NCBI GenBank assembly: GCA_025766275.1 | Contig: JAFKAC010000008.1 | Location: 1,674,001 to 1,738,000, forward strand | DNA from: Lactarius indigo | Taxonomy: Eukaryota > Basidiomycota > Agaricomycetes > Russulales > Russulaceae | DNA length: 64,000 bases | Direction of reading: 5' to 3' | Part shown: positions 33,064 to 47,816 of the stretch, in pieces | Layout: the number at the start of each line of letters is the position of its first letter | How positions within the stretch are numbered: the stretch's first letter is position 1 | Translations under genes and position numbers: made by a program | The notes under the pieces: model-generated | What the model saw: only the letters and a program-made list of their open reading frames with translations | The model's database searches: none | Told to the model about the DNA's origin: nothing

Positions 33064-36000
33064 TTAGGAGGGTATACCCTCCCCGCCATTGACAATCGTC
33101 CGTTGTTGTAGTCTGTTATCCTCGAATGCCTTGATGAAACGATCAAAGATCGTAGGGGTAATCACACTTTTGATATGCTGTTGTCATTGCACAACTGGTC
33201 AGGTGTGTCTGGTCTATGACTGAAGACCCTAGACGACGCACCTCAACGATAGATTGGTAGGTATACTGCAGGGGCGGCTGGGGCTGCGTGGTGGAGTCCA
33301 GTGCCGCGAGTACCATGGGATCGTCCCAATTGAGATCAAACTGTCCATATTCATCCTGGCTCTCCTCTTGGTTCGCAGGCTGTGGTTGTTGCTCCCGGTC
33401 CCGGTCCTCTTGCAGGGACAGCGCGTAATTCAGATGCGAATCGAGGATGCCCTGCAGCAGCGTCTGTACCGTAGGGATCTCACAAAGCTCCCCTTCAGAA
33501 AGAACGGGAAAGAGACAGCCTGTGCTATACTGAGTCAGCAGCCGAAGAATCTCCCCCTCGAGTGCGCCTCTCAAGAGGGAAATAAAAATAAAAATATCGT
33601 GCCTTTGTGAAGCACCTCCAGAGCCGTACTGGTGTCTTTGTCGCTGCCCGCGGGAGGGGAAGTGGCCGCGCGGGACAGGTCTCCCAGCCCATACAACAAT
33701 AGCTGCGCGCACTGCACGCGCTCCATCCTACCCACACCCACGGCGGTGCGGAACTCAGTCAGCAAGACCCGCGCAATCTCCGTGGACCATTCAAGCGCCG
33801 GCGCGACGGGTAGCGTCATGTCAAGCGCCTGCAGCGCCAGGAGCGTCGCAGCGCGGATGCACACTGCGCGCGTAGGGGCGGAGGCGCGTGCGACGTCAAC
33901 GTAGCGGCGCGCGAGTGAGATGCGGTACTGTGCGTTCCCCGCGGATGGGAGCACACGCATCGCGAGCGCGAGCGCGCCGAAGCGGTTGTAGAGCATCGAG
34001 AGCTGGGCATCGTCGAGCGTCGAGCGCAGCCCGTGTGCGTGCGCCGGCTGGGCCTGCACGGAGCCGACGGGGGTGATGAGCGAGAGCAGTTTTTTGATGC
34101 GGCCGAGGTATTCCTCTTCGCGCATGGCTGGGGGTCGCATCTGCTGCGCGGACGCGTAGATGAGCTTGAGGAAGATAGAGAACGCACTGTCCGTGCTGGC
34201 GTGCTGCGCGAGAAGGTGCGCGTCGTTCTCCTGCGCGAACGCGGGGAATCCTGCGATCTCGCCGCGCAGGTCTGCGAATCGGCGGCTTTTGAAGATCTCG
34301 ACGAGGCGCCGAAAAACCGCAGAGGATGCGTCGTCGTCGAGCCGCCAGTGCCAGCGTTGGTGTAAGAGGAAGCACCGCGACACGACCAAGCGGACGTAGG
34401 CGTCGCGCCGGCGGAGATTGCGCGTGGAGAGGCCGCCGTCGACTTGCGGGTCGGCGACGAGACGGATCCGGTCGAGAGCGAGCAAGACGATCTCCCACGA
34501 GGTGCTCAGGCGGCTCGTGGACGTCGATACGCCGTGCGCAGAGAACTGAGAGAGGGCACACAAACCGAAAAGCGTGGCCCATATTTCCTCGCTGGCGTGC
34601 AGGCTGCCTTGTGCGGGTGATTCTGAGGCTGCTAAGCTCTGCTGGAGGATGTTTACCATCGAGGGAAGACGACCCTGCCCAGGAGTTGCTGCTGTCGTCC
34701 CGTGGGCTGCTCCAAGGTGGATCAAGCATATCCACAATTCGGCTGCGCAAGGGTACAGCAAAAAGTCATCTAGACCCTCCCCATTATCGATGACGGAGGA
34801 GACCGCAGCCTGCACACCAATACGCAGTAGACGTGTCGCGAGTCCTACCAATCGGGCACTGACGGCAGTCGTAAGGTCCTCGTCACTGCTCATTGCGCTC
34901 CAGCAGGTGCGGACGAGAAGCTCGATCGCGAACCATTGGAGACAAAGCATGCTCGGGCTCAGCGATTTTGTCTGTTCCTCAGAGTCCCCTAGCGCCGTGT
35001 CGATGCGTGCGATCAGGGACCCGGTGTACTCCAACGACGCGGTCCGGATGAGGTGGGTGTCATTTCCCTCCGCAGACGAGGATATCCACGAGACGAGCGA
35101 GCAGACGGCGTGCATGTCGGTGTTCCATCTCACGAAAGCGTCATGAGACATGGTCTGTGGGTCGTCCAGGACCCTGGCGAATGAGTCGCATGCGTACGGA
35201 AGGAAGACAGTATAGTCGAGGGCGGTGGATATCGATGACAGTGCGTGGCCATCGACTTCAAAGCGTGGAGGTGGGTGGGAAGGCGGGGCGCCAGAGAGGA
35301 CGGATAGAAGCTCATGGAGCCACCCCCTGCCGAGATAACAGCTGGCAGTAAATACCTTTCCAGCCGAGAGAAACGGTATGTCAAAATCGACGACGATCCT
35401 TTGACGAAGTTCCTTGTCGGGTTCAGGGTCGGGCACTTTCGATGTCGATGGCGCCCTATCTCGTGTAGTGCGATCCTTCGATCTATGTCGTGGTGGACGT
35501 CTGACGTGAGGAAGCCTGGGTGGTGGGCGTATCGGTACTGAAGGAGGCTGGCGCGCACGAATCGCCAAGGGTTCTAGCGCTCTGTGGAAAGCAATGTCTT
35601 CCGCGTCAATGGTGACCGCATTTCTCCTTTGCCATCCAGACAGGACCCGCCGGCCTACGGTTGTGAATACGGAGAGGTCCACAGGGCGCTCACGTCGCCG
35701 ACTGGTGCGACCTTTGGATTTTCGCTGTTCCGCAGGCACTGAATCTAATGGGGTCGATTGTTAGAAATAATATAAGCCACAGCAGCGATAGGTATTACTA
35801 GTAGCACCGGTCCTTCGCGGAGTGGGCTTGGGCTGACCTCTCTTTTCGCCCCTCGTAGCGCTTCGTTTTCGCGATGACTTTTTGGCCTCACGAGGCTGAC
35901 GACCGAAGAAGTCTGTGATGACGGGATACTTTGACGGTTGTAGGCGTCGCTTCTGAGTAGCCTTTTGCGGAGAACGTTCTGGTTCAGGAGAAGGGGGTAG

Positions 36001-37598
36001 TGTGTGACTGTCAACAAGCATGACGAACGACCGTTCAGACAGAAGGGCTACGTCCACCGATTCGGATCCCGACGAACTTTCCTCAGTGCTCGTGTCCGAG
36101 GAAATCGTCCGTTCCGAGGGAGGCTTTGCACGTGGGGAAGGAGAACGCGATGAGGGGGGACGTGGGGAAGCAAGCGGTGACAGGTTTGGAAGGTTGCGCG
36201 GAGCACGCTGAGAAACCGCTCGTCAGCCCCTGCACACACTTCATTGAAACCAAGCTATTACCCTTCTGCGCCTTGCTCGCGGTGGGGGGGTATGGCTCAC
36301 ACGTGGCGATCTCTGCACCGCGCTCAAAGGCTCATCATCACTACCCAACCCACTAGACATGTCGTTGAATACATCCGGATACCACGGCGCAGGTGCGTCT
36401 GCGATGTCATCACCACCCAGGTCAGGTGACGAGGCTGCCCGAGGAATGTCCTCAACGGCGGATGGTCCGCTCATTCTTCTTCTGACCAGAGACGTCGTAG
36501 CTTGCGGTATGGTCTGCCGATGCATGGCAAGGTGCTGTTCTGTGTCTGTTCGACGCCGCTTCTTCCTTTTTGTATGCATGTTTACCAGCATGTGATCAAA
36601 AGAACGCTCGCTGGCCGAGTTCCCCGCTAAGCCATCTGTGCCGCTCTCACCCCCGTCTGAAGGAGGGGCGGGTGAAGATGACGATTCAACCGGATTACGG
36701 AGCCCTGCGAAACGGACAATTGCGTCCGGGTGATGCTTTAGCTGGTGCTTATACTCTAACCGATCAATGGCGTAGGGCTTTAGCTGGCGGGGCTGGCGCG
36801 TGCGCATAGAGTATCTTCCACCAGCAGCGTTGGCATCACCATCGTTAGGGTAAACTTCGTCATCCTGGATCGCTTCTATTGGTGCGGGGGCGGGAACAAC
36901 GAAAGGATCTGCCGAGGGTGAAGGTTGCATTGGCCTGATGGGCGGCGGGCTTGAGCCACCTGCCAATCCACCCAGCATGGCATCGTGACGATGGCCCTCG
37001 CTGTTCGGGCTAGAAATTGGATCAAGCATCTCGTCGTCAGTAGGAAATGGTGCGTGTTGTTCATCATGTTGTCTGAAAGGAGAGATGATTTGCAAAGGGT
37101 CAGGAGATGGTTGAGAATTCGGGCTACGCTTCGGGGTTTTATGGAGATGGGGAAACGAAGAAACAGATGGGGAAGCGTGGATCAGTGGTGAGGCAGGCGA
37201 TGACGTTGGCGGTCCATGACCCGACCAACCTGGTGTCATGGAGTTTTCAATGACGCCGAGAGAAACATGTGTCGCCGGAGAGGATGATGAGGCGTGCAAA
37301 GTAGGACGTGGAAGGAAAGAAAAGGCGTCTCTTGTGACGGCGGTAGACCTTTGGTACACCTGAGACGTACACAACCACCTGCCATTGAACGATTCTGATC
37401 AATGACACGTACCATAGAGTCAGCCGTAACGTCCTCCATATGATTTACATCGAGGTCGGACGACGCGCCAGGTGGCCGTAACTCAAGGTGATTGTTTGGA
37501 GTCAATAGTACACGTTCCCAATATTGCGAACTTGCGGATTCAAGGAGCTCGCGTTCGTTAACATCCGATGTTGATGCAGCATCGAGTAGCGGATCCAT
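33064..37598 (-). CDS. MUS7: Mms22/Mus7 family protein (replication-fork repair)
   Basis: ATG at 37596-37598. Exons 37413-37598, 36262-37359, 35799-36207, ~33630-35744, ~33242-33567 and 33064-33177 give about 1415 residues. The fourth intron has two equally consistent border choices (33568-33629 or 33557-33615). The first ~400 residues are low-complexity, Ser/Pro-rich and acidic. They contain GGRYSMRTRQPRQLKPY (~250), the signature of the fungal Mus7/Mms22 N-terminal region, followed by basic tracts (HTKRKKRRRTD). The C-terminal two thirds are helical. The last exon codes VITPTIFDRFIKAFEDN. In yeasts the protein works with Rtt101-Mms1 (Cul4-type) ligase to rescue stalled forks. Its last exon was copied to 26855-26993. 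Confidence 0.75.
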
Positions 37599-38091
37599 GG
37601 GCAAACAATTCAGCGCCGTGGGCCCTCGAGTGAGCTGACAGAGTCACGATCGCGCTGTGGCCTCTGTGCACGTGCATCGTGGGCTATTGTTACGTTCACG
37701 TGTTATGTGACAGACTGACTAAATCCTTATCTAATCTAAGTTACTAGGAGAGCCTCGAGGCAAAGGAAGCGCCGTTGCAAACTCAAACATGTTTCACGCA
37801 TCGACGGGTTTTACGTTTAGCGAACATCGAAACCACTATGAATAGGTGTTTCTTTACCAAGAGCTCCCCGTTATCAAGCCTGCTCGTATCTATAAGTGCC
37901 ACTGGAAGACCACGTGGTTGGACGAAAACGAAAAGGGGCACGAGGTCTTGCTCAGCTCATCTCATCGACCAATTTAAAACCACACATATCCTTCCTTCCT
38001 TCCACTCCTTTTCCTCTCTCTTCACTCAACTCAACTTTCAGTCCCTCTTTCTTTTGTCCCTTCCTACTATCCCCGAGATTGCCTCGATTAC
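37599..38091. other. Divergent intergenic region, Mms22 and small membrane protein
   Basis: About 490 bp between two start codons. CT-rich tracts near 37985-38080 (TCCTTCCTTCC, CTCTCTTCACTC) probably mark the transcription start of the rightward gene, with AATTTAAAAC at ~37971 as a TATA-like candidate. Confidence 0.4.
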
Positions 38092-38961
38092 ATGCCGTCA
38101 TCTCCCTTATACCCATTCGACGCAGAATCTGCAATAAACATGGAGTACAGGCAATTTCCCTTCGCTCAACAGACCATAAAAAGGGCTGACGTCTTCGTAT
38201 CCCTCTGCAGGTCGTCTAGCCCGCTTCCCGAAACTTCTTTGCAAAGATCGGCTGCATACGAACACGAACTCAAAGACCTCGAGGTGCGACCTTCTGCACC
38301 ACCGTTCATTTCACGAGTCTGCAGCGCACCGCTGACCGTCAGTGCAGGAAAAACTTCTTGAGGGCCTCAGCAATTGCCGAGCACTAGAGGGCATCATCCG
38401 CGACTCCTTCACTTCGATTAAGGTACGTGACCAAGTTATCCACCTCCCCTTGCACGGGATCAGCCAGGCACATGCACCTGCTGACCCCCGAGGAATCTCC
38501 AGCGAAAATACCGTCGTGCAGGCCAAGACACGCTACGCATGAGCGTTCCTCAGATCGACGACGAGCTCGCAGAGTCTCTGCGCATCCTAGCAGAACTCGA
38601 GGCTCGTCTGCCTGCCATCCGCACACAGGCGGCGCAGCTCCAGCTCGTCTACGATTCCGGTCGTCAAAAGGTATTTGTGGCTCGTGCATATAAGGATGGC
38701 ATCTCGCTGACTCTTCGTGGTACCCGCCAGGCGGAAGCAGTCGTGCAGGACTTACGCTGGTTGAACCGCGGGTGGTACGAGCGCTCGTACGAAGTCATCT
38801 TCACGTCCAAGAGTCCTGTTTCTTGGCGATGGCGTGCTACTTTGCGCACGCTCTTCGCCGTCATGTTTATGGCCGTGACATGGATGATGTGGGTCGCCCT
38901 CCGCGGTGTGACCCGCGCTCATCGGGAACGCCTCGTGTGGGGCGAACGACTTCCATCGTAG
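38092..38961 (+). CDS. Hypothetical protein with coiled-coil region and C-terminal membrane segment
   Basis: Exons 38092-38283, 38348-38422, 38554-38670 and 38731-38961 sum to 615 nt, 204 residues. The 60-bp segment 38671-38730 is a multiple of three with no stop; I treat it as an intron because it has GT..AG borders and splicing gives a continuous helix. The middle (LAESLRILAELEARLPAIRTQAAQLQ) is a heptad-like helix at ~90-120. A hydrophobic segment (TLFAVMFMAVTWMMWVALRG) at ~165-185 is a likely tail membrane anchor with a basic cytosolic end. I recognise no named family. It may be a basidiomycete-specific organelle-anchored protein. Confidence 0.6.
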
Positions 38962-39121
38962 TATTTTTTTCCCCTGCTTCTCGCCTCCCACACACTATCA
39001 CCCGCGTCTACCCTTACCTTATCTACACTCATCGGGTTATAGTTCACACATGTATTATTATTCCTTTATGATAGTAGCTGACATCTAGCAATTGAATGCA
39101 GAGTATGGATTGCCCTATGCG

Positions 39122-40188
39122 CTATGAATCGTAGGGTCTGCGCACCCAGAATAAATAGTTTGCCTGCGACGACCAAGGCGTCGTCGCACGGGGCGCCAAT
39201 ACCCAATCCCCGCGCCAGGGCACATACATGATGCCGCGCACCTCAGCTTCTGTGCGCATAGGGAGCCCATGCGCATACGTCCGGGATATCCAGGGAATGG
39301 CGCCTGGTGCGAGCGGCTTCGTGAAGAAGCCAACGAGCTCGTCGGGATTGATGTATTTAGAGAAAGTGTGCGTGCCGGGCTCGACGAGGCGGAGGAGCTT
39401 TTCGGCCGCTACGATAGTGAGGAGGTACGACAGTGGCGTGCGCGCAATCGTCGACAAGAAAAGATGTCCGCCGGGCTAGACACACCAACAGGTTTATATC
39501 CACAGGAAGGGAGGGAGGGGGGAAAGAGGGTCAGCACACCTTGACGAGCTCAGCGCACGAGCGCACGAACGCAGCCGGGTTGTCCACGTGCTCGACGACC
39601 TCCATCGAACAGACAACATCGAACCGCCGTGGCTCACGCACGAGCTCCTCAACAGACGTATGCCGGAACGAGAGGGCGTCAGCGAGGCGCGGGTCCGCCG
39701 CGGCGTGGCGCGATGCGATGTGGACGTTCTCTGCGGACGCGTCGACCGCGAGCGTATTGGCTCCGAGACGCGCGAGGCTCTACACGTGCAATCAAGTCAG
39801 CCACGAGTACGAGCCGTGCGTGCGTGCGTGCGGAATGGATGGATGGACTCGCCTCGGATAGGATACCCCCGCCACACCCGACGTCTAGCGCATCCAGCCC
39901 TGCAAGCGCACGGCTTGGCTCGGCGGGGGGCGGGTCGAGTAGCAGTTTTTCGCGGATGAAGCGCATGCGGTGCGCGTTCATCTTGTGTAAGAGGGCAAAT
40001 TCGCCGCGCTCGTCCCACCAGAGCGCTGAGAGGCGCGAGAAGTGGGCAATCTCTGCATCGTTGACGGTGGAAAAGGGCGGCTGCTCTGCTAGGCGTCGTG
40101 GTGAGGTATGAAGGGCACGGGCGTGCTGTCGTAGGTGGGACTGTGCTAGGATCGAAACGAGCGGGCGTGCATGGCTTCGTGGTGGCAT
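39122..40188 (-). CDS. COQ3: Ubiquinone biosynthesis O-methyltransferase, mitochondrial
   Basis: Exons 39853-40188, 39540-39779 and 39122-39475 sum to 930 nt, 309 residues. The N-terminus (PPRSHARPLVSILAQSHLRQ..) is basic and lacks acids, as in a mitochondrial presequence. Motif I is ALDVGCGGGILSE (~100). SMEVVEHVDNP is the family motif, followed by KPGGHLFLSTI and RTPLSYLLTIVAAE. COQ3 performs both O-methylations in ubiquinone synthesis on the matrix side of the inner membrane. Intron 1 uses a GC donor (GAG|GCGAGT) and a normal AG: only this choice gives ILSE|SLARLGANTLAVDAS, matching the family SEPLARLGA pattern. Intron 2 splits KPGGH. The start ATG 40186-40188 gives the presequence directly. 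Confidence 0.9.
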
Positions 40189-40583
40189 TTGCACTCGCTT
40201 GTTTGTATCTGTTGGCTCAAAACTACTTCAAAGTCGGTATCTATTTCGGTTCAGAGCTAATAGCTCCTATTGAGCTATGCACTTATCTATGTCGGAGGCC
40301 GAGAACGAAAGCGTGACGCAGGTTAGTCCTCACCTTCCCTCTTACCAAGCCGCGAGACGACTCGGACGCAAGTCGCAATACACCGGTGTGGCCCCATCAC
40401 CATCTAATTCGTAACACAACCATTGTCTGTACAAAACCTGAGAGCCGTAACGAAAGAAGAGAGTACATCTATGCCAATGTACGAACAACAAGCAAAGCGA
40501 AATTGCAGGAGAACCAACTACGCGAATGAAAGTATGGAGGTAATGCCCGAGGAGAAATGGGACGCGGTGCTGTCTGTGACGAG
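40189..40583. other. Spacer upstream of COQ3
   Basis: About 395 bp that hold the COQ3 upstream region and the 3' flank of the M50B-like gene. No additional gene is evident. Confidence 0.5.
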
Positions 40584-41894
40584 CTATGTCGGGAGGAAGC
40601 GCGCTGGTAAAAACAAGGGCAGGGTAGGGATTAGTGTCATCCGACCGGTCGCGAGGGTCGCGGCACGCATGGGGGAACTCAAGCAACGCACCAGCTTCGA
40701 CATACATTTGGTCCGGCGTGAGCTTGAACGACGCGATGCCAATCAGTACGAATCCCACCAGCCAGGCCAGTTGGAACGTGATCCAGAACACCGCCCACAC
40801 TGTCCACTGTACGTTGAGTTTTTGCGTTCACGTCGTGACAATGACGAAAATGGACGCACCGTGAGGGGGAATGGACTTGTAGAGATAGGAGAATTGCGTG
40901 CAGTCCGAGTCATTCGGTTTCCGGAAGAACTTCTCGTCGGTTATGTCCCCTTCGGCGCGTGAACCTTACCGCATGAAGGGGCAGGAGGAACGAGCGTGGA
41001 CGTACAGATGACGTACAATATGCTGAGATGAAAATTGAGTCGTAAGTTAGCGCGGGTGGGGGATGGGATGGGGGGCTTACTGGAGCATGCCAAGGAATAG
41101 CATGTACCACCTTAGCGCCTGGCTGTGATATTTTCACGTAAGTCCAGCGCACATACAACGAGGGTCTAGCCGACAGGTTGCGCACGCGTGATCAATGAAC
41201 CAAAAGCCTATTAACAGCCCCTCGAAGCACAGAGTGAGCAAGATCGTCCTGTGTGTACTTCAGGTCTGCGCGTCAGGTGGATATCAGAAGGGTACGTACA
41301 ACTTATCGCGGACGAGAGACAGTGGGGCTATGAGCCCGACGCCCGCTACGAAGCTTAGAATCTTGGCGACAAGTGTGTCAAAGCCGCCGAGGATGAACAG
41401 GCCCCCAAGGATTGAGGAACCAATGTAACCACCGCAGAGAATCGTAGGTGGGTGGCCACCCTGCACGACGGTGTGACCGCCCGTCGTGGGATCTATGGAC
41501 ATGCGCAATATGGTGCCCCCGGTCAGTATTGCCTGTATGGAAGGTCAGATGCGCAATGTGGGCTCCACAGATATTGTGGCGCACTAAGGCGGCATGGCAG
41601 AGCTCGTGCCAGCCGATGGCAAAAAGCTTGAGCGGGTTGATGACCACTCGCGCGCCGGGGATGTTCCACAGGCCGAACAGGACGACTGCATACACAACTA
41701 TCTGACCTCCGTGTTCAGCACGCGTAGAGTGTGGTGTGGTTCAGGGGAAGCGACCTACGACGTAGAGGACCGACCACTGGAAGGATATGTAAGAGGGAGC
41801 AGGAGCATGTGGCGCCACGCACCTGGTCGTGTGTAGGGATGAGGGGGTTACCGTGGTCTTTTGGTGCGATGGGTGGGCGCCAAGGATCCGACAT
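40584..41894 (-). CDS. Peptidase M50B-like integral membrane protein
   Basis: Ten exons from ATG 41892-41894: 41823-41894, 41759-41776, 41585-41701, 41300-41532, 41186-41257, 41081-41122, 41006-41022, 40860-40949, 40692-40799, 40584-40603. They total 789 nt, 262 residues, with a closed frame. The zinc motif HExxH is in AIGWHELCHAA at ~55-60. Membrane segments can be seen around IVVYAVVLFGL, LGGLFILGGFDTLV/ILSFVAGVGLIA, TILLTLCFEGLLIGFWFI and WAVFWITFQLAWLVGFVLIG. The family is widespread in fungi as 'peptidase M50B-like' with unproven activity. Exons of 17-20 nt make automatic models unreliable. It lies upstream of COQ3 on the same strand. Confidence 0.75.
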
Positions 41895-43466
41895 GGGGAC
41901 GGGGCCTGGTTGCTGTACTATTGGAGTACGAGAAGATGAGCGGGCAAGAGAAGGACGCCACTGAGGGTGTTGCGGAGAAGTAGCGTGGTCGTGTAGCGTT
42001 AGGGCGACTCGGCCGGTAAAGGGCTTGTCCTCGTTGGGAGGATTACTTATAAGAGCCCTCCGTTATTCACATCTTCCTCGTGGCCAAGGCAAGGCCCAAA
42101 TTCAACTTCACCTATTTCCCCGGTCCGGATCACGTGGCCGCGTCGTAGCAGCCTCGTGGTAGTTTACCCAGTATATGCTTGCCCCTGTTGTCTTGTGATA
42201 CTCCCGCCAGTCTCCCTGATACCACCAGTGACCGTCATGGTCTATGTGGCAGCCTCTCTTCCCGACAATGGGCCGACATTATTCGTCAAGTTGTTCGTAT
42301 CTGTATCTATTGAATCTCATCTCCAAGCACAGTTTTTTTTCGTCTTCTTCTGCGTAACCCCACAGAACCATCCTGTGCCGCCTGCGTTGCCGCCTTCTCT
42401 TCTGGGAACTCTTCTGCCGCTCTTGCCCCGAGCGTCACAGCAGCCAGCACACAATTCCTTATTGGTTTCAAAGTTCACGGAGGATACCGCTTGCTGGGAA
42501 CTTCAGCTACGCTGGCACCCGAATTTTTTTTAAGTTCTGCGAGCATCAGGACAGTACCCTAGCTTGTCAATGCACCACGTGCAGATCCTTTGCATTGCTA
42601 CTCGGCTGCAGGAATGAATCTAGAGGCTTCAAAACTAACAGTGCCGATCGCTAAGCCGTAGATCCTGTACAGTGGTATAGCGAAGAATCAAGGGAAGATG
42701 AGGAAAAGTTTGTTGCTAGGGGATCAGGGATCCACCCCGCCATACAAGTGAGCGAGCAGGAAACCCTTTGCGCCTGGGGAATGGTGCTGCCCATAACTGT
42801 CTGGGCGGTGATTTCACGTGCGAGATGGGCGTCGTCCAAAGGCGCACGCGCGTGTGCAGATGTTCGAGTTCGGAAGTTGACCGTGATCAGCTGTCCCTTC
42901 CATCAAATTGGAAATTATCTTCGAGTGACTCGGAGGAAGTACGAAACTTGTCTGTGCGTATGTCATACCTTGACCTAGTCCTCAACCTATACAGCTTCTC
43001 GACACGATGTTCAGCATGGTTGCATTTTCATGTCATGTTGGACGGTCCCACTAATTGGTAACGAGATGACAGTGGTCGCTTTGGGGATCATATAATCATA
43101 TCTAGAACGACGGACGACAGTTTACAATCCAAAAGTGAAGTAAGAAACCCCTGGTGACGCTGTCATCGATTCTCCCCTCATTCTCGGTGCTCAGACGGAT
43201 GACCCCATACATTGTTGGAAACCTGGAGGTGGAAGCCGTGATCACCCTGCCACATTCTGATAAGCTTGGTAAACAGACGTCGCTCTTCTCTGGCAATCAT
43301 TATCTCAGAGGCTTTGACGGAAAGTATGATTCAGTGTCAGATGTGCACCTTGGTCATCGTGAGATAATAACATTAAGAAAGACGATGGCGATATGTACTG
43401 AGATGCTGGGTGAGAGATTGGTGGTACGAAAAAGGGTTTAGAAGGGTTCGTGCTATCGTGAGTGCA
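41895..43466. other. Gene-poor interval
   Basis: About 1.6 kb between the M50B-like start and the FIS1 stop. It has a CTTATAAGA at ~42047 that could serve the M50B-like promoter. Open frames at 42156-42533 and 42768-43061 lack ATG-based, spliced or family support. No RNA gene is seen. Confidence 0.45.
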
Positions 43467-44162
43467 TCACTTGCGGGTGGCGCGACGAATCAGACCTGCA
43501 AGGAGAAGGGTGCCCACGGCCGCAGCACCGCCGGCGATGGCCATGCCAACATATCCCTCTGCGAGCGGTCAGCTAGCTCTCTGGGGAGAAAATGCGAGTA
43601 ACGTACCCCGCTTTACTGCGGTGTCAATAAGGCCATCAAGAGACTGTGCCTGCAAGTTGGTTGGCTCCCGTTCCAGTAGGCGAGCTGTGAAATCTCGCTT
43701 CAGTGGCCAAATGGGACAGGATACCTAGGAAGATGGTACCCACAATTAAAGCTCTTCGCCTCGTCAAAGTTGCCCATCTTGTAATGTCCCAATGCTAGAT
43801 AGTACAAGCATTCCCTTCTTCTCTTGGGCTCGGAGCGGTATATATCTGGGCCCAAGTCCGTGAGCTAACGCGAATAACAGATCCAAGAAACCAAGCCGGG
43901 TTACCTGCAAGGTGCTGTACTCCTTCGACTTGGTGCTCTCGTATCGGGCTCTTCACGAGTCCCCATGCGTAGTTGAACTTTGTCTGGGTGGTGACGTGGG
44001 ATTGGGCCAATTCCTTTTCATACTGCGTGCGAAGCACCTACAATATGCCAGTGGTCAGTTCTCAATCTTGGGCGAGGAGAATTAGAGAGGTAAAACCTGA
44101 AGCTCGTCAAACGAGAGGGAGAGCTCCGCGTCAGCAGCGTATGGGACTTCTGCGGTCTTCAT
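43467..44162 (-). CDS. FIS1: Mitochondrial fission protein Fis1
   Basis: Exons 44097-44162, 43905-44037, 43744-43845, 43607-43684 and 43467-43558 sum to 471 nt, 156 residues. After a short N-terminal arm ([21 protein letters not shown]) come the two TPR-like repeats: [20 protein letters not shown] and the [19 protein letters not shown] block. The C-terminus is a single membrane anchor ([20 protein letters not shown]) with a basic RRATRK tail, placing it in the outer mitochondrial and peroxisomal membranes. Fis1 recruits the adaptor for dynamin Dnm1. The residue 35-60 segment is very close to other fungal Fis1. It is divergent from the U2AF gene with 183 bp between starts. Confidence 0.93.
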
Positions 44163-44345
44163 TGGATCGTGGTGGTTGTGAGCAACTCGGGAGTGGCTGC
44201 GCTGCGCTGACTTGCCGGAATGCCAGTGACCGTAACGGCACCGAATGCGTAAGGCGCTGACAGGTGGCCGGGGTATCGGGTGCTCTTTGAGGGGTGTCCT
44301 GGGTCCGAGTGGACATTGTTTGCTCTTTCCACCCAACCACCAACC
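44163..44345. promoter_or_regulatory. Shared divergent promoter, FIS1 / U2AF
   Basis: Only 183 bp separate the two start codons, so both genes must share this control region. It contains GTAACGGCACCGAATGCG and a CCACCCAACCACCAACC leader just before the U2AF ATG. No TATA box is evident on either strand, in line with housekeeping expression. Confidence 0.45.
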
Positions 44346-46462
<2,117 letters not shown>

Positions 46463-47816
46463 ACGGCGATGGAGAGAGGAGAAAACGTTCTTTGTTTTTT
46501 TGCTTCAATTCCTTCTGTGTCTTACTCTGTACCATTTTTTTTCTCTTCGGTTCGCTGAGGCATTTGTTTGTGAATTGGCGTGTGCGGCGCGCGAGTGCTT
46601 GTCGCAGTGTCGTCGGTACTTTACACTCTTTGTCAGCTGCTATCGAATTGTGTTCCTCCAACTAGGAGAATTCAGATGCTATCCAAGATCATCGGTCGTC
46701 ACTGAGATAAGGTTTTCTGTACTCTCAAGTACCTCAGGAAGTTACTCGATAAAGTCTTTGAGGGTGGGTGATGGGTATGACAAACGCCCAGATGGACCAT
46801 GGTAGCTGGGCTAGATAATTTGACAAGAGACACGCGTCGTATTCCGTCTCCCGATCCATAACTGGGAACAATCCATTGCGACGCTGAACACTGGTGGACC
46901 GCCATCCGACGCCCTTGAGGGCGGGCCGCAAGGACATGTATGTCGCATATTTGATTAAGCGTTGGTGGAGGACTATGGGCACGGGCACGATATTTCTCGA
47001 AAAACAAAAAGGATGCATGTTTCTGCAGTACGTACTGTACCTCGTCAGTGCATTATGCCGCCTCCTATGGACACAGGCAGACGAAAAAGGTTGATGCAAG
47101 GTGGAATTTGCGTGGTGGGACTGAGGTCATGTGCGCCCTAGTTTACAGCCGTGTCCGTCTCCCGAGGCACCAGAACTGAGCTCAGTGCGCACGTAGGAGT
47201 ACAGGATGGTCACGAAATGCTGACTCTGCACCTCGATCACGGTCCTGAGAAGAAACGGGAGAATGCACGTTGTCCAGTATACGCAGGGAGCAGGGCTAGA
47301 TGAGGTGTACTGATAGGAGTTCCTCATGGTATTGCATATAAAGCCCGTAAAACGTAGCGGCCGCCTGTCACGGTGCGGGTGAGCGATGAGATGTAGGGTA
47401 AGGTGGGTTATCATGCACCCCAAGTCATGCGCGGTCGTTGATGCCGTGCTGGATAACTAGATAAGTAGGGAAATCACAGATATGTTGCTACCCTCTCGGA
47501 GGAGTCGATATCTTCGCTCCAGTCCCACAACCAGCGCGCTGTCTCCCTGCTATGCAAGCGGTTAGAGACGCGAACCGCGACAAACGATGACAAGAGACGC
47601 ACCCAATTCGCTTCAGATATTTTGAGGACGTTGGTGGCAGAAAACTTTCCTTTGTTCTCGAAACCCTCGTCCATGCCTGCGTGCTTGCACTAGAAGAACC
47701 GACCGAGGACGGCAACAAGCTCGACGGGCGTCACGGGCCAGGAAAACGTGCTAACCCTATTCGGTCCAGAGTCTATATAGTCTAGGCACGTCGCGTCACC
47801 AGCATTGCACAACACC
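46463..47816. other. Intergenic region, U2AF to amidase
   Basis: The first 200 bp are T-rich 3' flank of U2AF. Frames further right are short and unsupported. The upstream region of the amidase contains GTCTATATAGTC at ~47770, a good TATA-box candidate 45 bp before the ATG. Confidence 0.5.

Noticed and set aside
42156..42533. 125-codon plus-strand hydrophobic frame
   Set aside because: It begins with GTG, not ATG, has no splice or family support, and is proline/leucine-rich in a CT-rich region.
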